This document shows, piece by piece, positions 8,242-15,943 of a DNA stretch of 64,000 nucleotides. Every line of letters begins with the position of its first letter. Positions within the stretch are counted from its first letter, which is position 1. A program made the position numbers and the translations under genes. A model generated the notes under the pieces. That model was not told where the DNA came from. It made no database searches and was given only the letters and a program-made list of their open reading frames with translations. This DNA comes from JBGOTP01 sp963717075 (GTDB taxonomy: Bacteria > Acidobacteriota > Vicinamibacteria > Vicinamibacterales > CAVVIG01), in contig CAVQVI010000007.1 in the NCBI GenBank assembly GCA_963717075.1, forward strand, positions 496,001-560,000, written 5' to 3'.

Positions 8242-9341
8242 CACCGTTCGGGCTCGAGTACAAGGGAGCGGTAGCGAAACGTTGGCGGCCCCGTCGCTTC
8301 CTGCACGGCCGAATCGATGATGGCGCGGAGCGGGGTCAACGTGCAGACCGGATCGGCGTTCGTCGCATCGCCCGTCAAGGCAAACGCCTGACAGCGGCAC
8401 CCTCCGAAGTCGATCGCTTTCCGTGGACATGTCCGACAGGGCTCCTGCATCCACTCGTCGCCACGAAATGCCTGGAATGCCGGCGACTGTTCCCAGATCC
8501 ACTGAAGTGACCGATGGCGGACGTTGTCGAAGGCGAGCGTGGTGATGTGAGTCGCGCCGTGACACGGGAGCGTGCGGCCGTCGGGCATCACCACGAGATA
8601 GAATCGCCCCCATCCGCCATAACACGGCTTCGGATACGCCTCGTAGTAATCGGGCAACACATAGACGATCTGCATGCGGCCCTTGTGGCGGCGAATGGCC
8701 TCGTCGGCGATCTGGCTGGCGGCCGCTACCTGAGCCGGCGTCGGCATCAGCGCCTTCCGGTTCTCGAGCGCCCAACCGTAATACTGGGTGTTGGCCAGCT
8801 CCAGGCGATCCGCGCCGAGCCCCGCGGCGAGCTCGATGATCTCGCCGATGCGATCGATGTTGGCGCGGTGCAGCACGGCGTTGATCGAGAATGCAAACCC
8901 CAGTTCTCGCACGAGGGCTGCCGCGGCGAGCTTCTGCGGAACGCCGCTCATCCCGGCGATCTGATCAGCCGTGGCGGTGTCAGAATCCTGGATTGAGATC
9001 TGAATATGCTCGAGCCCCGCGTCGCGCAATTTCCCGGCACGGGCGCGCGTCAGGCCGATGCCGGACGTGACCAGTGTGGTGTACAGCCCGATCGTGTGCG
9101 CGTGGGCAGCCAGCTCCTCGACGTCCGGCCGCACTAACGGCTCGCCGCCCGAAAGGCCGAGCTGCAGGACGCCCAGTTCGCGCGCCTGGCTGAAGACGCG
9201 CTTCCAGTCCTCGGTGGCGATCTCATCTCGCGCGCCGACCATGGCCAGCGGATTCGAGCAGTACGGGCAGTGAAGCGGACACCGATGCGTGATCTCCGCA
9301 AGCAATGTCGTCGGATGACTACTCGACACGGACCAACTCAC
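8241..9341 (-). CDS. pqqE: PqqE, PqqA peptide cyclase (radical SAM/SPASM)
   Basis: 366 residues. The radical-SAM cluster motif CPLHCPYC is at residues 21-28, then GVLQLGLSGGEPLVR (GGE motif), LYTTLVTSGIGL, LEHIQISIQD and LELANTQYYGWA (a PqqE hallmark). The SPASM part carries PCHGATH, EPCRTCPRKAIDFGGCRCQAF and DPVCTLTP, giving the Cys ligands of the auxiliary clusters. PqqE links Glu16 and Tyr20 of PqqA with the help of PqqD, the first step of PQQ synthesis. It overlaps pqqD by 23 bp upstream and the ABC ATPase by one base downstream. Length and motifs are those of a complete enzyme. Confidence 0.95.
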   Translation of the reverse strand: MSWSVSSSHPTTLLAEITHRCPLHCPYCSNPLAMVGARDEIATEDWKRVFSQARELGVLQLGLSGGEPLVRPDVEELAAHAHTIGLYTTLVTSGIGLTRARAGKLRDAGLEHIQISIQDSDTATADQIAGMSGVPQKLAAAALVRELGFAFSINAVLHRANIDRIGEIIELAAGLGADRLELANTQYYGWALENRKALMPTPAQVAAASQIADEAIRRHKGRMQIVYVLPDYYEAYPKPCYGGWGRFYLVVMPDGRTLPCHGATHITTLAFDNVRHRSLQWIWEQSPAFQAFRGDEWMQEPCRTCPRKAIDFGGCRCQAFALTGDATNADPVCTLTPLRAIIDSAVQEATGPPTFRYRSLVLEPER

Positions 9342-9597
9342 TCTCGACGAGGCGGGACAGATAGTCGATCACGTCGGGCGTGACGTCGCAACGATACCGT
9401 TCCTGCAGAAGCGCAGCGATGTCGGCGATAGACCGGCGGCCGTCGCACAGATCGAGAATCGCGCCGCCTGTATCGTTCAGGAGGACAACACCCTCCGGAT
9501 AGAGGAGCACGCGCTGCTGCCGCACGGGATCGAAATCGAGCCGGGCCAGCCGCCACAGCGCGGGAACGGAGGTCGGGCTGAGAGCCACGTCAGGCAC
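9319..9597 (-). CDS. pqqD: PqqD, PqqA-binding chaperone
   Basis: 92 residues: PALWRLARLDFDPVRQQRVLLYPEG, VVLLNDTGGAILDLCDG, SIADIAALLQERY, VIDYLSRLVESELV. This is the complete PqqD/RRE fold of three beta strands and three helices. It binds the PqqA peptide and presents it to PqqE. It overlaps pqqC by 8 bp upstream and pqqE by 23 bp downstream, so tight translational coupling is expected. Confidence 0.95.
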   Translation of the reverse strand: MPDVALSPTSVPALWRLARLDFDPVRQQRVLLYPEGVVLLNDTGGAILDLCDGRRSIADIAALLQERYRCDVTPDVIDYLSRLVESELVRVE

Positions 9598-10349
9598 CCG
9601 TCGGCTCCAGGTAGGCGTGGTGAATGGTGTCGATCATGGCCCACAACAACTCGAGCTTGAAGGCGAGCGCGGCGAACGCCCGACGCTGCGTCTCGGTCGT
9701 GGTGCAGTGCGTCCGCACGACCCGCAAACCATACTGGCTGTCACGGGGTGCCTGAATGAGGCGGCTCTTGAAATAGTCGAGCGCCTCCGGGCGCACCCAC
9801 GGATAGTACTGGGGGAATGCCGCGATGCGCTGCCGCATCAGGTCTGGCGCGAAGAGTTCGGTCAATGACGAGGCAACGCCGTCGATCCACGGCTTCGTCT
9901 TGCAGAACGTCACGTAGGCTTCGGTCGCGAATCGAACGCCTGGCAGGACGTGACGCTCGTCTTCCATCTCGTCGCGCGGCACGCCGAGCGCCTCCCCCAA
10001 CCTGATCCACATCTCGATGCCGCCGGTGCCTCGTTCGGTGCCGTCGTGATCGATGATCCGCTGCAGCCACTCCCGCCGCACGTCGGGGTCGGCACAGTTG
10101 GACAGAATCGCAGCGTCCTTCCGCGGGATCGCCCGCTGATACGCCAGCCGATTCGCCACCCATCCCTGCAGCTGTCGACGCGTCAAGTCGACCTTCGTGC
10201 ATCAGGGCGTGAAACGGATGGTTGGCGTAGTACGACCCGCTCAACGCGCGGAGCGCGGCTTCGAGGTCGGCCGGCGACAGGGGCTCCGTGAGGTCCGGAA
10301 ACGCGGGACGCGGAGGAGCGGAGAGTGCGGACGCATGCAAGGTCGTCAT
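9590..10349 (-). CDS. pqqC: PqqC, PQQ synthase (one-base insertion splits the frame)
   Basis: The N-terminal part from ATG 10349 reads LSPADLEAALRALSGSYYANHPFHALMHEGRL. The rest, in the next frame, reads TRRQLQGWVANRLAYQRAIPRKDAAIL, RIIDHDG, RHVLPGVRFATEAYV, SSLTELFAP, YPWVRPEALDYFKSRL and ends LEPTGA. Known PqqC proteins read straight through HxGxxTRxQxQGWVANR, so near 10187 the sequence cga ctt gac gcg should be cga ctg acg cg; one extra T is present. PqqC is the cofactorless oxidase that makes the final ring closure of PQQ, so loss would block the pathway. With all neighbouring genes intact, a sequence error is as likely as true decay. The combined length, about 252 residues, is normal. 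Confidence 0.85.
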
Positions 10350-10361
10350 GGCTTTGGTTTG

Positions 10362-11276
10362 CTAGAGGTTGAGCCGCAGCCCATCGAATCCAACGACAAT
10401 CCCCGCCCGATCGACGGCCGCGCGCTCGTTCGAGTGTTCCAGCAGGATGGGATTGGTGTTGTTGATGTGCGTGTAGATCCGATGCCGGCATGGGAGTGCC
10501 GCCAGCCGCTCGAGGCTTCCACCTGGGCCGGCGATCGGAAGGTGGTCCAACTCGCGCGCCGTGCGCGTTCCAACGCCGAGGGCGATCAGCTCATCGTCCG
10601 ACCAGAAGGTTCCGTCGAAGAATACAGCGTCGGCCTCGGCGAGGCGATCCGTGAGCGCGGCATCGAGAGCGCCGCACCCGGGAACGAACGCGCAGACGCT
10701 GCCGCTCGACAGTTCGTGCACCATGAATCCTGTCGTGTGCCCGGTTTCCTCGCGTGACGCGAATCGCGGTGGCCCCGCCGGCACTTCGAACACGTTCACC
10801 GCAAGGCCCGTCGACGACCCATCTCCGTACTTGAGCGGCACGAGCGTTTCCATCGGGAGATTGGTCACCGGCACATCGCTGAACGCCCGTGTGACGGGCA
10901 GCAACCGGGAATCGCTCTCGAGTATGGATCGTACGGCAGCCGTTGCGTATAGCGGAAGATGCCGGGCTTCGCGTAGCAGCACGACCCCCAGCGTATGGTC
11001 GAGTTCGGCATCCGTCAACAGAATGCCTTCGATCGGGGTGTGACGAACTCCCGAGGGAGTGTCGCTTTCCGTCCCTAGCCGGCGCAGCTGCTCGCGGACG
11101 TCAGGCGATGCATTCAGGAGAAACCAGCGACGGCCATCTGTGCTGACGGCTGCTGACGACTGCGTTCGGGGATGGGCGGCAGAGGGGTCGTGGCGAGCTA
11201 TCCGGCAGGAGGGACACCAGCAATTCCACTGAGGAAAGCCACCTCCCGCGGCGCTGCCAAGGAGAATGACGTGCAC
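10362..11276 (-). CDS. pqqB: PqqB, metallo-beta-lactamase-fold PQQ biosynthesis protein
   Basis: 304 residues with the PqqB signature start MHVILLGSAAGGGFPQWNC and WCPSCRIAR, then RTQSSAAVS, WFLLNASPDVREQL, GILLTDAELDHTLGVVLLRE (metal-site DxxxDH region), GHTTGFMVHE, ADAVFFDGTFWSDDEL and HINNTNPILLEHS, the last a strong PqqB marker. PqqB is an iron-dependent hydroxylase acting on the Glu-Tyr intermediate. It is 12 bp upstream of pqqC and 48 bp downstream of pqqA, with a hairpin in that gap. Confidence 0.95.
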   Translation of the reverse strand: MHVILLGSAAGGGFPQWNCWCPSCRIARHDPSAAHPRTQSSAAVSTDGRRWFLLNASPDVREQLRRLGTESDTPSGVRHTPIEGILLTDAELDHTLGVVLLREARHLPLYATAAVRSILESDSRLLPVTRAFSDVPVTNLPMETLVPLKYGDGSSTGLAVNVFEVPAGPPRFASREETGHTTGFMVHELSSGSVCAFVPGCGALDAALTDRLAEADAVFFDGTFWSDDELIALGVGTRTARELDHLPIAGPGGSLERLAALPCRHRIYTHINNTNPILLEHSNERAAVDRAGIVVGFDGLRLNL

Positions 11277-11284
11277 GCAGGTTC

Positions 11285-11315
11285 GAGGCGGGGCCCAGGC
11301 GTTGTGCCCCGCCTC
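11285..11315 (-). promoter_or_regulatory. Intercistronic hairpin between pqqA and pqqB
   Basis: A 10-bp perfect stem, gaggcggggc (11285-11294) and gccccgcctc (11306-11315), with an 11-nt loop sits between the pqqA stop and the pqqB ATG. Without a T-run it would act as a partial terminator or 3'-end protector, allowing the small precursor peptide to be made in excess over the enzymes, as is known for other pqqA genes. Confidence 0.6.
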
Positions 11316-11324
11316 AAGACACGC

Positions 11325-11399
11325 TTACTTCGTGGCGGCGTACGCTGTCACTTCCATCGTGACCGCGACGACAGTGAACTCGGGCTTCGTCCATTCCAT
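11325..11399 (-). CDS. pqqA: PqqA, 24-residue PQQ precursor peptide
   Basis: A 24-codon gene starting MEWTKPEF and containing MEVTAY: Glu16 and Tyr20 are exactly spaced as EVTxY, the two residues joined by PqqE to become PQQ. The WTKPEF start and AxYAATK tail match PqqA peptides. A ribosome site, gcgaggtga (11407-11415), lies about 7 nt upstream of the ATG. It is the first gene of the pqq operon, followed by a hairpin and pqqB. It is short enough that gene callers miss it. Confidence 0.95.
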   Translation of the reverse strand: MEWTKPEFTVVAVTMEVTAYAATK

Positions 11400-11484
11400 A
11401 GCAGCGTCACCTCGCAAAAGCATCGACCCGCCCATCGATGAGTAACGAATCCTCAGTTCTTGAGGGCCGGAGCGGAACCCAAAC

Positions 11485-11514
11485 ATTGTATTCCAGTCGT
11501 CCCCGTACCTACAA
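11485..11514 (-). promoter_or_regulatory. Candidate sigma-70 promoter of the pqq operon
   Basis: On the minus strand a -35-like TTGTAG (11509-11514) is followed after 18 bp by TACAAT (11485-11490), a near-consensus -10. Transcription would start about 80 nt before the pqqA ATG. No other gene lies between it and pqqA. Confidence 0.5.
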
Positions 11515-11584
11515 CCAGTGAGTCGACCGCATTATCAAACCGTAATGGCCACGCCGATGGAACGACCATTTGGCCCTAAATCTC

Positions 11585-11607
11585 GGGGCAGACAGGGGTT
11601 CTGCCCC
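11585..11607 (-). terminator. Hairpin terminator after the S9 peptidase gene
   Basis: Arms ggggcag (11585-11591) and ctgcccc (11601-11607) with a 9-nt loop, 9 bp beyond the peptidase stop and upstream of the pqq promoter. It would insulate the pqq operon from the upstream minus-strand gene. It is not followed by a T-run. Confidence 0.5.
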
Positions 11608-11615
11608 CCACGCCG

Positions 11616-13526
11616 TCAACCGCCACCGCCATCCTCCCCTAACCGTGAAAACCCAAAGACCGCACAGTAAAAGGACAATTCAGCTTCAAGGCACCGAACG
11701 ATGGTGTCGCGCTGGCGGAAGCCGTGCTGCTCGCCCGGAAACATGAGCAGGTCGGCGCGCAGCCCCTTGCCTCGGACCGCGTCAGCCATGAGTTGCGACT
11801 GCGCCGGTGGAACAACACGATCCTCCAGGCCCTGGAACAGCACGATGGGGCATGAAAGTCGTTCGATCGAATGAATCGGCGATCGGGTGCGGTACGTATC
11901 TTCGTGCTCGGGGTAGGGTCCAATCAAGCTGTCAAGGTAGCGCGACTCGAACTTGTGCGTGTCACGCGCCATCGCCTCGAGATCGCTGATGCCATAGTAG
12001 CTCGCGCCCGCCTTGAACACCTCGGGGCGAAATGTCAGGGCCGCGAGTGTCGTATAGCCGCCAGCACTGCGACCGCGGATGATGAGGCGATCGGCATCCG
12101 CGAGACCTTGCGCCACGAGGTATGTGGCCGCGTTGACGCAATCGGCGACGTCGACGACGCCCCATTGTCCGGCAAGCCGACGTCGATAAGCGCGCCCGTA
12201 CCCGGAGCTCCCCCCGTAGTTCACGTCGACCACCGCAAACCCTCGGCTCGTCCAGTACTGAACCTCCAGGTTCAAGCGCGCACTGGTCGACGCGGTTGGA
12301 CCACCATGGCTGATGACAATGAGCGGAGGTCGATCATCGGGTGGCGCGGTGAAATCGCGATTGCGTGGCGGATAGTGAAACGCGTGCGCGGTCAGGCCGC
12401 CGTCGGTCGGGTATTCGATCGGCGTGGGCGGCGAGAGATAGCCCTCGTCGATAGCCATGTCGGCGGCCGAGCGAATCGGCTCGGCCTGGCCTGTTTCCAG
12501 ATTGACGCGGACCACGGCATCAGGCGCCGCGACGCCGCCGCCGACGAACACCGCGTGGGCGCTGGTGGCGGCAATGTTCTCGCCAGGCTCCAGGTCGGTA
12601 GGAACCGGCGTGAATGTGCCGCTTCGCACATCGATGGTGGCGAGGTGCCAACGGCCGCGCTGCTGATAACTCGCGACAACACGGCCGTCGTCGGCAAATG
12701 CCCAGGTGGACATTCCGAGCTGCCATTGAGGGCGGCCGAAGTCCGCTGGCATGCCGTGCACCAACTCCACACGGTCGCCGACCACACGGTACAGATTCCA
12801 CCACCCGGTGCGATCCGACACGAAATGCAGCGTTCCATCTGGCGACCATCCGGGCTGAAAGATCGCCTCGGTCTCACCGCCCGCGATCCGCACCGGGTTA
12901 TCCAACGTCCCGTTCGAGACGTTCGCCACCCAGACCTCAGTGCCATCCCACGGCATCCGAGGATGGTCCCATGTCAGCCACGATAGGCGGGAACCGTCAG
13001 GACTGAAGCGCGGGGTCGAATAGAAATCGCGCCCGGAGGCGATGACATGGCCTGCACTCTGCCGACCGCCCAGTGGCACGCTCACCAGAGTGGTGGTACC
13101 TTCGCGTTCCGGATCGGTATGATCCTCGCGCACGCAGACGAGGTACTCGCGCGACGGATGAACACACCCGTCAGCGTAGAACCAATCACCGACTGAGGTC
13201 AGCGGCTCCGGCGGAACGCCGGGGATCAGTTTGTACAGACGTTGATCGACAAATTCGGAGTAGTAGATCGTGCCGCGAGAGACCACATAGGCGGCGCCAC
13301 CGTACTCGTGCACGCGTGTGCGGACGTTTGTGTGCCGCGGAGTCAGGTCCACCATCCGGCCGTCATGGCTCCGTCTGACAATGACATTCCGGCCTCCTTC
13401 CTCCGGCCGGCCCTCAACCCAATAGATGTCAGTCCCCTCGATGACGACGCTGCTCAGGCGAACGCCCGCCGCCGCGACAGTTTGAGCCGTGATCGGAGAC
13501 GTCCACGAACCGTAGGGGGCCTTCAC
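11616..13526 (-). CDS. S9 family prolyl oligopeptidase-type peptidase
   Basis: About 636 residues from GTG 13526. An N-terminal seven-bladed propeller region (residues about 20-370: SPDGSRLSWLTWDHP, WVANVSNGT, QPGWSPDGTLHFVSDRTGWWNLY) is followed by an alpha/beta hydrolase domain: PPLIVISHGGPT, VDVNYGGSSGYGRAY, nucleophile IRGRSAGGYTTLAAL (Ser about 486), Asp in GLEDRVVPP (about 568) and His in GEQHGFR (about 599). This is the dipeptidyl-peptidase/acylaminoacyl-peptidase type. No signal peptide is visible, so it is probably cytosolic. An open frame runs further upstream to 13679, but there it overlaps the preceding gene out of frame; GGAG-like sequence lies before GTG 13526. Confidence 0.85.
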   Translation of the reverse strand: MKAPYGSWTSPITAQTVAAAGVRLSSVVIEGTDIYWVEGRPEEGGRNVIVRRSHDGRMVDLTPRHTNVRTRVHEYGGAAYVVSRGTIYYSEFVDQRLYKLIPGVPPEPLTSVGDWFYADGCVHPSREYLVCVREDHTDPEREGTTTLVSVPLGGRQSAGHVIASGRDFYSTPRFSPDGSRLSWLTWDHPRMPWDGTEVWVANVSNGTLDNPVRIAGGETEAIFQPGWSPDGTLHFVSDRTGWWNLYRVVGDRVELVHGMPADFGRPQWQLGMSTWAFADDGRVVASYQQRGRWHLATIDVRSGTFTPVPTDLEPGENIAATSAHAVFVGGGVAAPDAVVRVNLETGQAEPIRSAADMAIDEGYLSPPTPIEYPTDGGLTAHAFHYPPRNRDFTAPPDDRPPLIVISHGGPTASTSARLNLEVQYWTSRGFAVVDVNYGGSSGYGRAYRRRLAGQWGVVDVADCVNAATYLVAQGLADADRLIIRGRSAGGYTTLAALTFRPEVFKAGASYYGISDLEAMARDTHKFESRYLDSLIGPYPEHEDTYRTRSPIHSIERLSCPIVLFQGLEDRVVPPAQSQLMADAVRGKGLRADLLMFPGEQHGFRQRDTIVRCLEAELSFYCAVFGFSRLGEDGGGG

Positions 13527-13557
13527 GGCTTCTTCCGCTCCAGGCGAAGAAAGAGAC

Positions 13558-14013
13558 TTATGGGGCAGCGACTTTCGTGCTCTGACTCGCCACGCATTGC
13601 CACCGATTGGCGCGCCATACGAACACGTCCAGGTAGCGGTAGGAAATCTCCAGACGACGACCCTTGCTGATGCCGGCAAGATGCCGTGAAAATCCGACCA
13701 CCGCCGTGTCGCCGTAGATTTTCACCGTGAAGTCATCCAGCTTCGACGACTCGATCTCCTGGCTGAAATCCGCGGCGAGTTTCAGCTCCTTTGCCCTGTC
13801 CCCGCGACTCCCATCGTCGTAGGTCGCAGTGAATTCGTCGGCCAGGATGTTCTCGAGCGTCGTCACGTCATTGCTCAGAAACGCCGCGTCCCAGTCGCGC
13901 TCGAGCTGCATCAGGATCTGCTGATCCGACCAACCGCGGCGATTCTGAGCACCGGAAGCCGTGGCTGCGCACGCGACAAGGAGCAGTCCGAAGAGTGGTT
14001 CACGCCAAGTCAT
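13558..14013 (-). CDS. Exported DUF4440/SnoaL-like protein
   Basis: 151 residues with a signal peptide (PLFGLLLVACAATASGAQ) and a single NTF2-like cone domain: ILMQLERDWDAAFLSNDVTTLENILADEF, TATYDDGSRGDRAKEL, FTVKIYGDTAVVGFSR, RYLDVFVWRANRWQCVASQSTKV. This is the DUF4440 pattern; members bind small ligands or have unknown roles. It is upstream of the peptidase on the same strand with about 30 bp between the stop and the peptidase start. Upstream, 14014-14301 (288 bp) holds nothing I recognise. Confidence 0.8.
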   Translation of the reverse strand: MTWREPLFGLLLVACAATASGAQNRRGWSDQQILMQLERDWDAAFLSNDVTTLENILADEFTATYDDGSRGDRAKELKLAADFSQEIESSKLDDFTVKIYGDTAVVGFSRHLAGISKGRRLEISYRYLDVFVWRANRWQCVASQSTKVAAP

Positions 14014-14301
14014 GACTCATCCCCCCAGTTTCGCCACGATTTCTCTTCAACTTCAAGAAGCCAGCGCCCACCGCACGGTCGGCTGCCCCCTGTGGTCGAG
14101 GCCATCATATGACTTCAAGCACAATCTGGAACCGGGAACCTGGTTCGGCCCTCCTGCGACGTAATCGGGTGACAGTGGATCCGATAATTGGGCCAGGTGC
14201 ATTTCGCTTGGCTGTCGTGGTTGATGCCATCGACGCACAGGAAGGTAGGATGCCCGGCTCACTGAGCACTGGACGCGCGGGCCACTCATCGCGGCACGCG
14301 A

Positions 14302-15942
14302 TCAGCCTGACCCCCTCCGGACGTCCGCGACGATCTCGCTCGCGGCCAGCGCTCCTGAACGACCATCCAGTCCTGCGCCGGGATGAGTGCCCGACCCGCA
14401 GAGATACAGGTTCTTGATGGGCGTACGGTACCGCGCCCATCCCAGAAGCGGACGTGCGACGAACAACTGGTCGAGCGCAAGCTCGCCGTGGAAGATATGG
14501 CCGCCCGTCAGGCCTCCGCGGCGCTCCAGGTCGATCGGCGTGATGACGGACCGTCCCAGGACGGACCGATCGAAGCCGGGTGCGTATTTCGCGATGGTGC
14601 GCGTCGCCGTGTCGCCAAAGTGTTCTCGCTCCGCGTCCCATGTGGTTCCGCGCAGGTGGTACGGCGCGTACTGCACGTACGCGGAGACCACGTGTCGGCC
14701 GGCGGGGGCAAGTGTCGGATCGGCAATCGATGGAATCGTCAGCTCGATCACGAGCTCGTCGCCGTATCCGCCATACTTCGCAGCATCGAACGCGCGTTCG
14801 GCCACGTCAGTGTCTGGACACAGTCGAACACAGCCGGACAGCGCCGCCGCTCGTCGCCGGTCGTCCAACGCGCGCAGCCCGGTGAATCCAGGCAGCGACG
14901 ACACGGCATAGTTGATCTTGGCGAGCGTGCCGCGCATCCGGATGTTCTGCACGTGCCGCCGAAACTCCGGCGTCAGGTGGTCCGGATCGACGAGACCGAG
15001 GAACGTGCGACGAGGATCCGCGCTCGACACCACACGTCGAGCCGCAATCTCCTCACCGCCCGCCAGAACGACGCCAGTCGCGACCCCGTCGTGAACCAGG
15101 ACCTGCGTCACCTCGGCACCGGTTCGAATTTCCGCCCCCGCGTGCAGGGCCGTCTTCGCGAGCGCGTCGCTGACGCCGCCGATGCCGCCACGCGCCGTCC
15201 ATCCGGGCGCGATCGGATGTCCGTCACCCGCGGCGAGCACCAGCAGCGTCGCCGTGCTGCCGGCGGACCTCGGCCCAACGAACGCTCCCTGCAGGCCGTC
15301 CATAGCCACCGCGGCGCACAACGGCTCGCTGTCGAACCACTCGCGCGCGAAGTCGGCGACCGCCATCGGCAGCCAGCGCAGCAACCGGTACCCATCGGTT
15401 GTGCCAAGCGCGCGGAATCTCCTGCCCGTCTCGAGCAGGCGCAAAGCGTCAGCGGCCGTTGCCCTCTTGCCCGGCGGAGGAGCGGCCATCAACCTTCGGA
15501 GCACACCGCTGATGGAGGCGACACTGGCAAGGAACCGCGGATACTGCTCGGCGTCCCTCGGCGAGAACGCCGCGATCTCACGCGCCGCCTCCACCTCGTC
15601 CGACCACAGCGTCAGCGCGCGGCCGGCGTCCGCCAACGCGCATGCGCGTGCGGCGCTCCTGATGATCGTCAAGCCATGTCGATCGAGCTCGAGCTGTCGC
15701 GCAATCACGCCATCGATGGCTGCTCGATGCGCAAGCGTCGGACAACGGAAGCCCGGAACCACGTCGGTCGTGATGGCACAGCCCCCAACCCGCTCTGCAC
15801 GTTCGAGCACCAGCGGCTTCAGACCGGCCTTTGCCAGAAACGCCGCGGCCACGAGGCCGTTCGGTCCGCCTCCAATGATGACCGCTTCGCGAATCCCTGC
15901 CACCCGCGTCGAACCGTTGCTGCGAGCCGTGGCGGACATCAC
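14302..15942 (-). CDS. PYROXD2/phytoene-desaturase-like FAD oxidoreductase (copy 1)
   Basis: About 545 residues. The N-terminal Rossmann dinucleotide motif VIIGGGPNGLVAAAFLAKAG is followed by VLERAERVGGCAITTDVVPGF. A middle GGIGGVSDALAKTALHAGAEIRTGAEV segment and a C-terminal YLCGSGTHPGAGLDGRSGALAASEI (FAD-binding motif of CrtI-type enzymes) complete the COG1233 pattern. It could start at ATG 15939. It is nearly fused to copy 2: copy 2 stops at 15944-15946, two bases upstream of this start. Substrate is unknown; no carotenoid genes are near, so I do not call it a carotenoid desaturase. Confidence 0.85.
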   Translation of the reverse strand: MMSATARSNGSTRVAGIREAVIIGGGPNGLVAAAFLAKAGLKPLVLERAERVGGCAITTDVVPGFRCPTLAHRAAIDGVIARQLELDRHGLTIIRSAARACALADAGRALTLWSDEVEAAREIAAFSPRDAEQYPRFLASVASISGVLRRLMAAPPPGKRATAADALRLLETGRRFRALGTTDGYRLLRWLPMAVADFAREWFDSEPLCAAVAMDGLQGAFVGPRSAGSTATLLVLAAGDGHPIAPGWTARGGIGGVSDALAKTALHAGAEIRTGAEVTQVLVHDGVATGVVLAGGEEIAARRVVSSADPRRTFLGLVDPDHLTPEFRRHVQNIRMRGTLAKINYAVSSLPGFTGLRALDDRRRAAALSGCVRLCPDTDVAERAFDAAKYGGYGDELVIELTIPSIADPTLAPAGRHVVSAYVQYAPYHLRGTTWDAEREHFGDTATRTIAKYAPGFDRSVLGRSVITPIDLERRGGLTGGHIFHGELALDQLFVARPLLGWARYRTPIKNLYLCGSGTHPGAGLDGRSGALAASEIVADVRRGSG

Positions 15943-15943
15943 G

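Noticed and set aside
8242..8775. Upstream extension of the ABC ATPase frame
   Set aside because: It is antiparallel-free but out-of-frame within pqqE; the TGATG coupling fixes the start at 8241.
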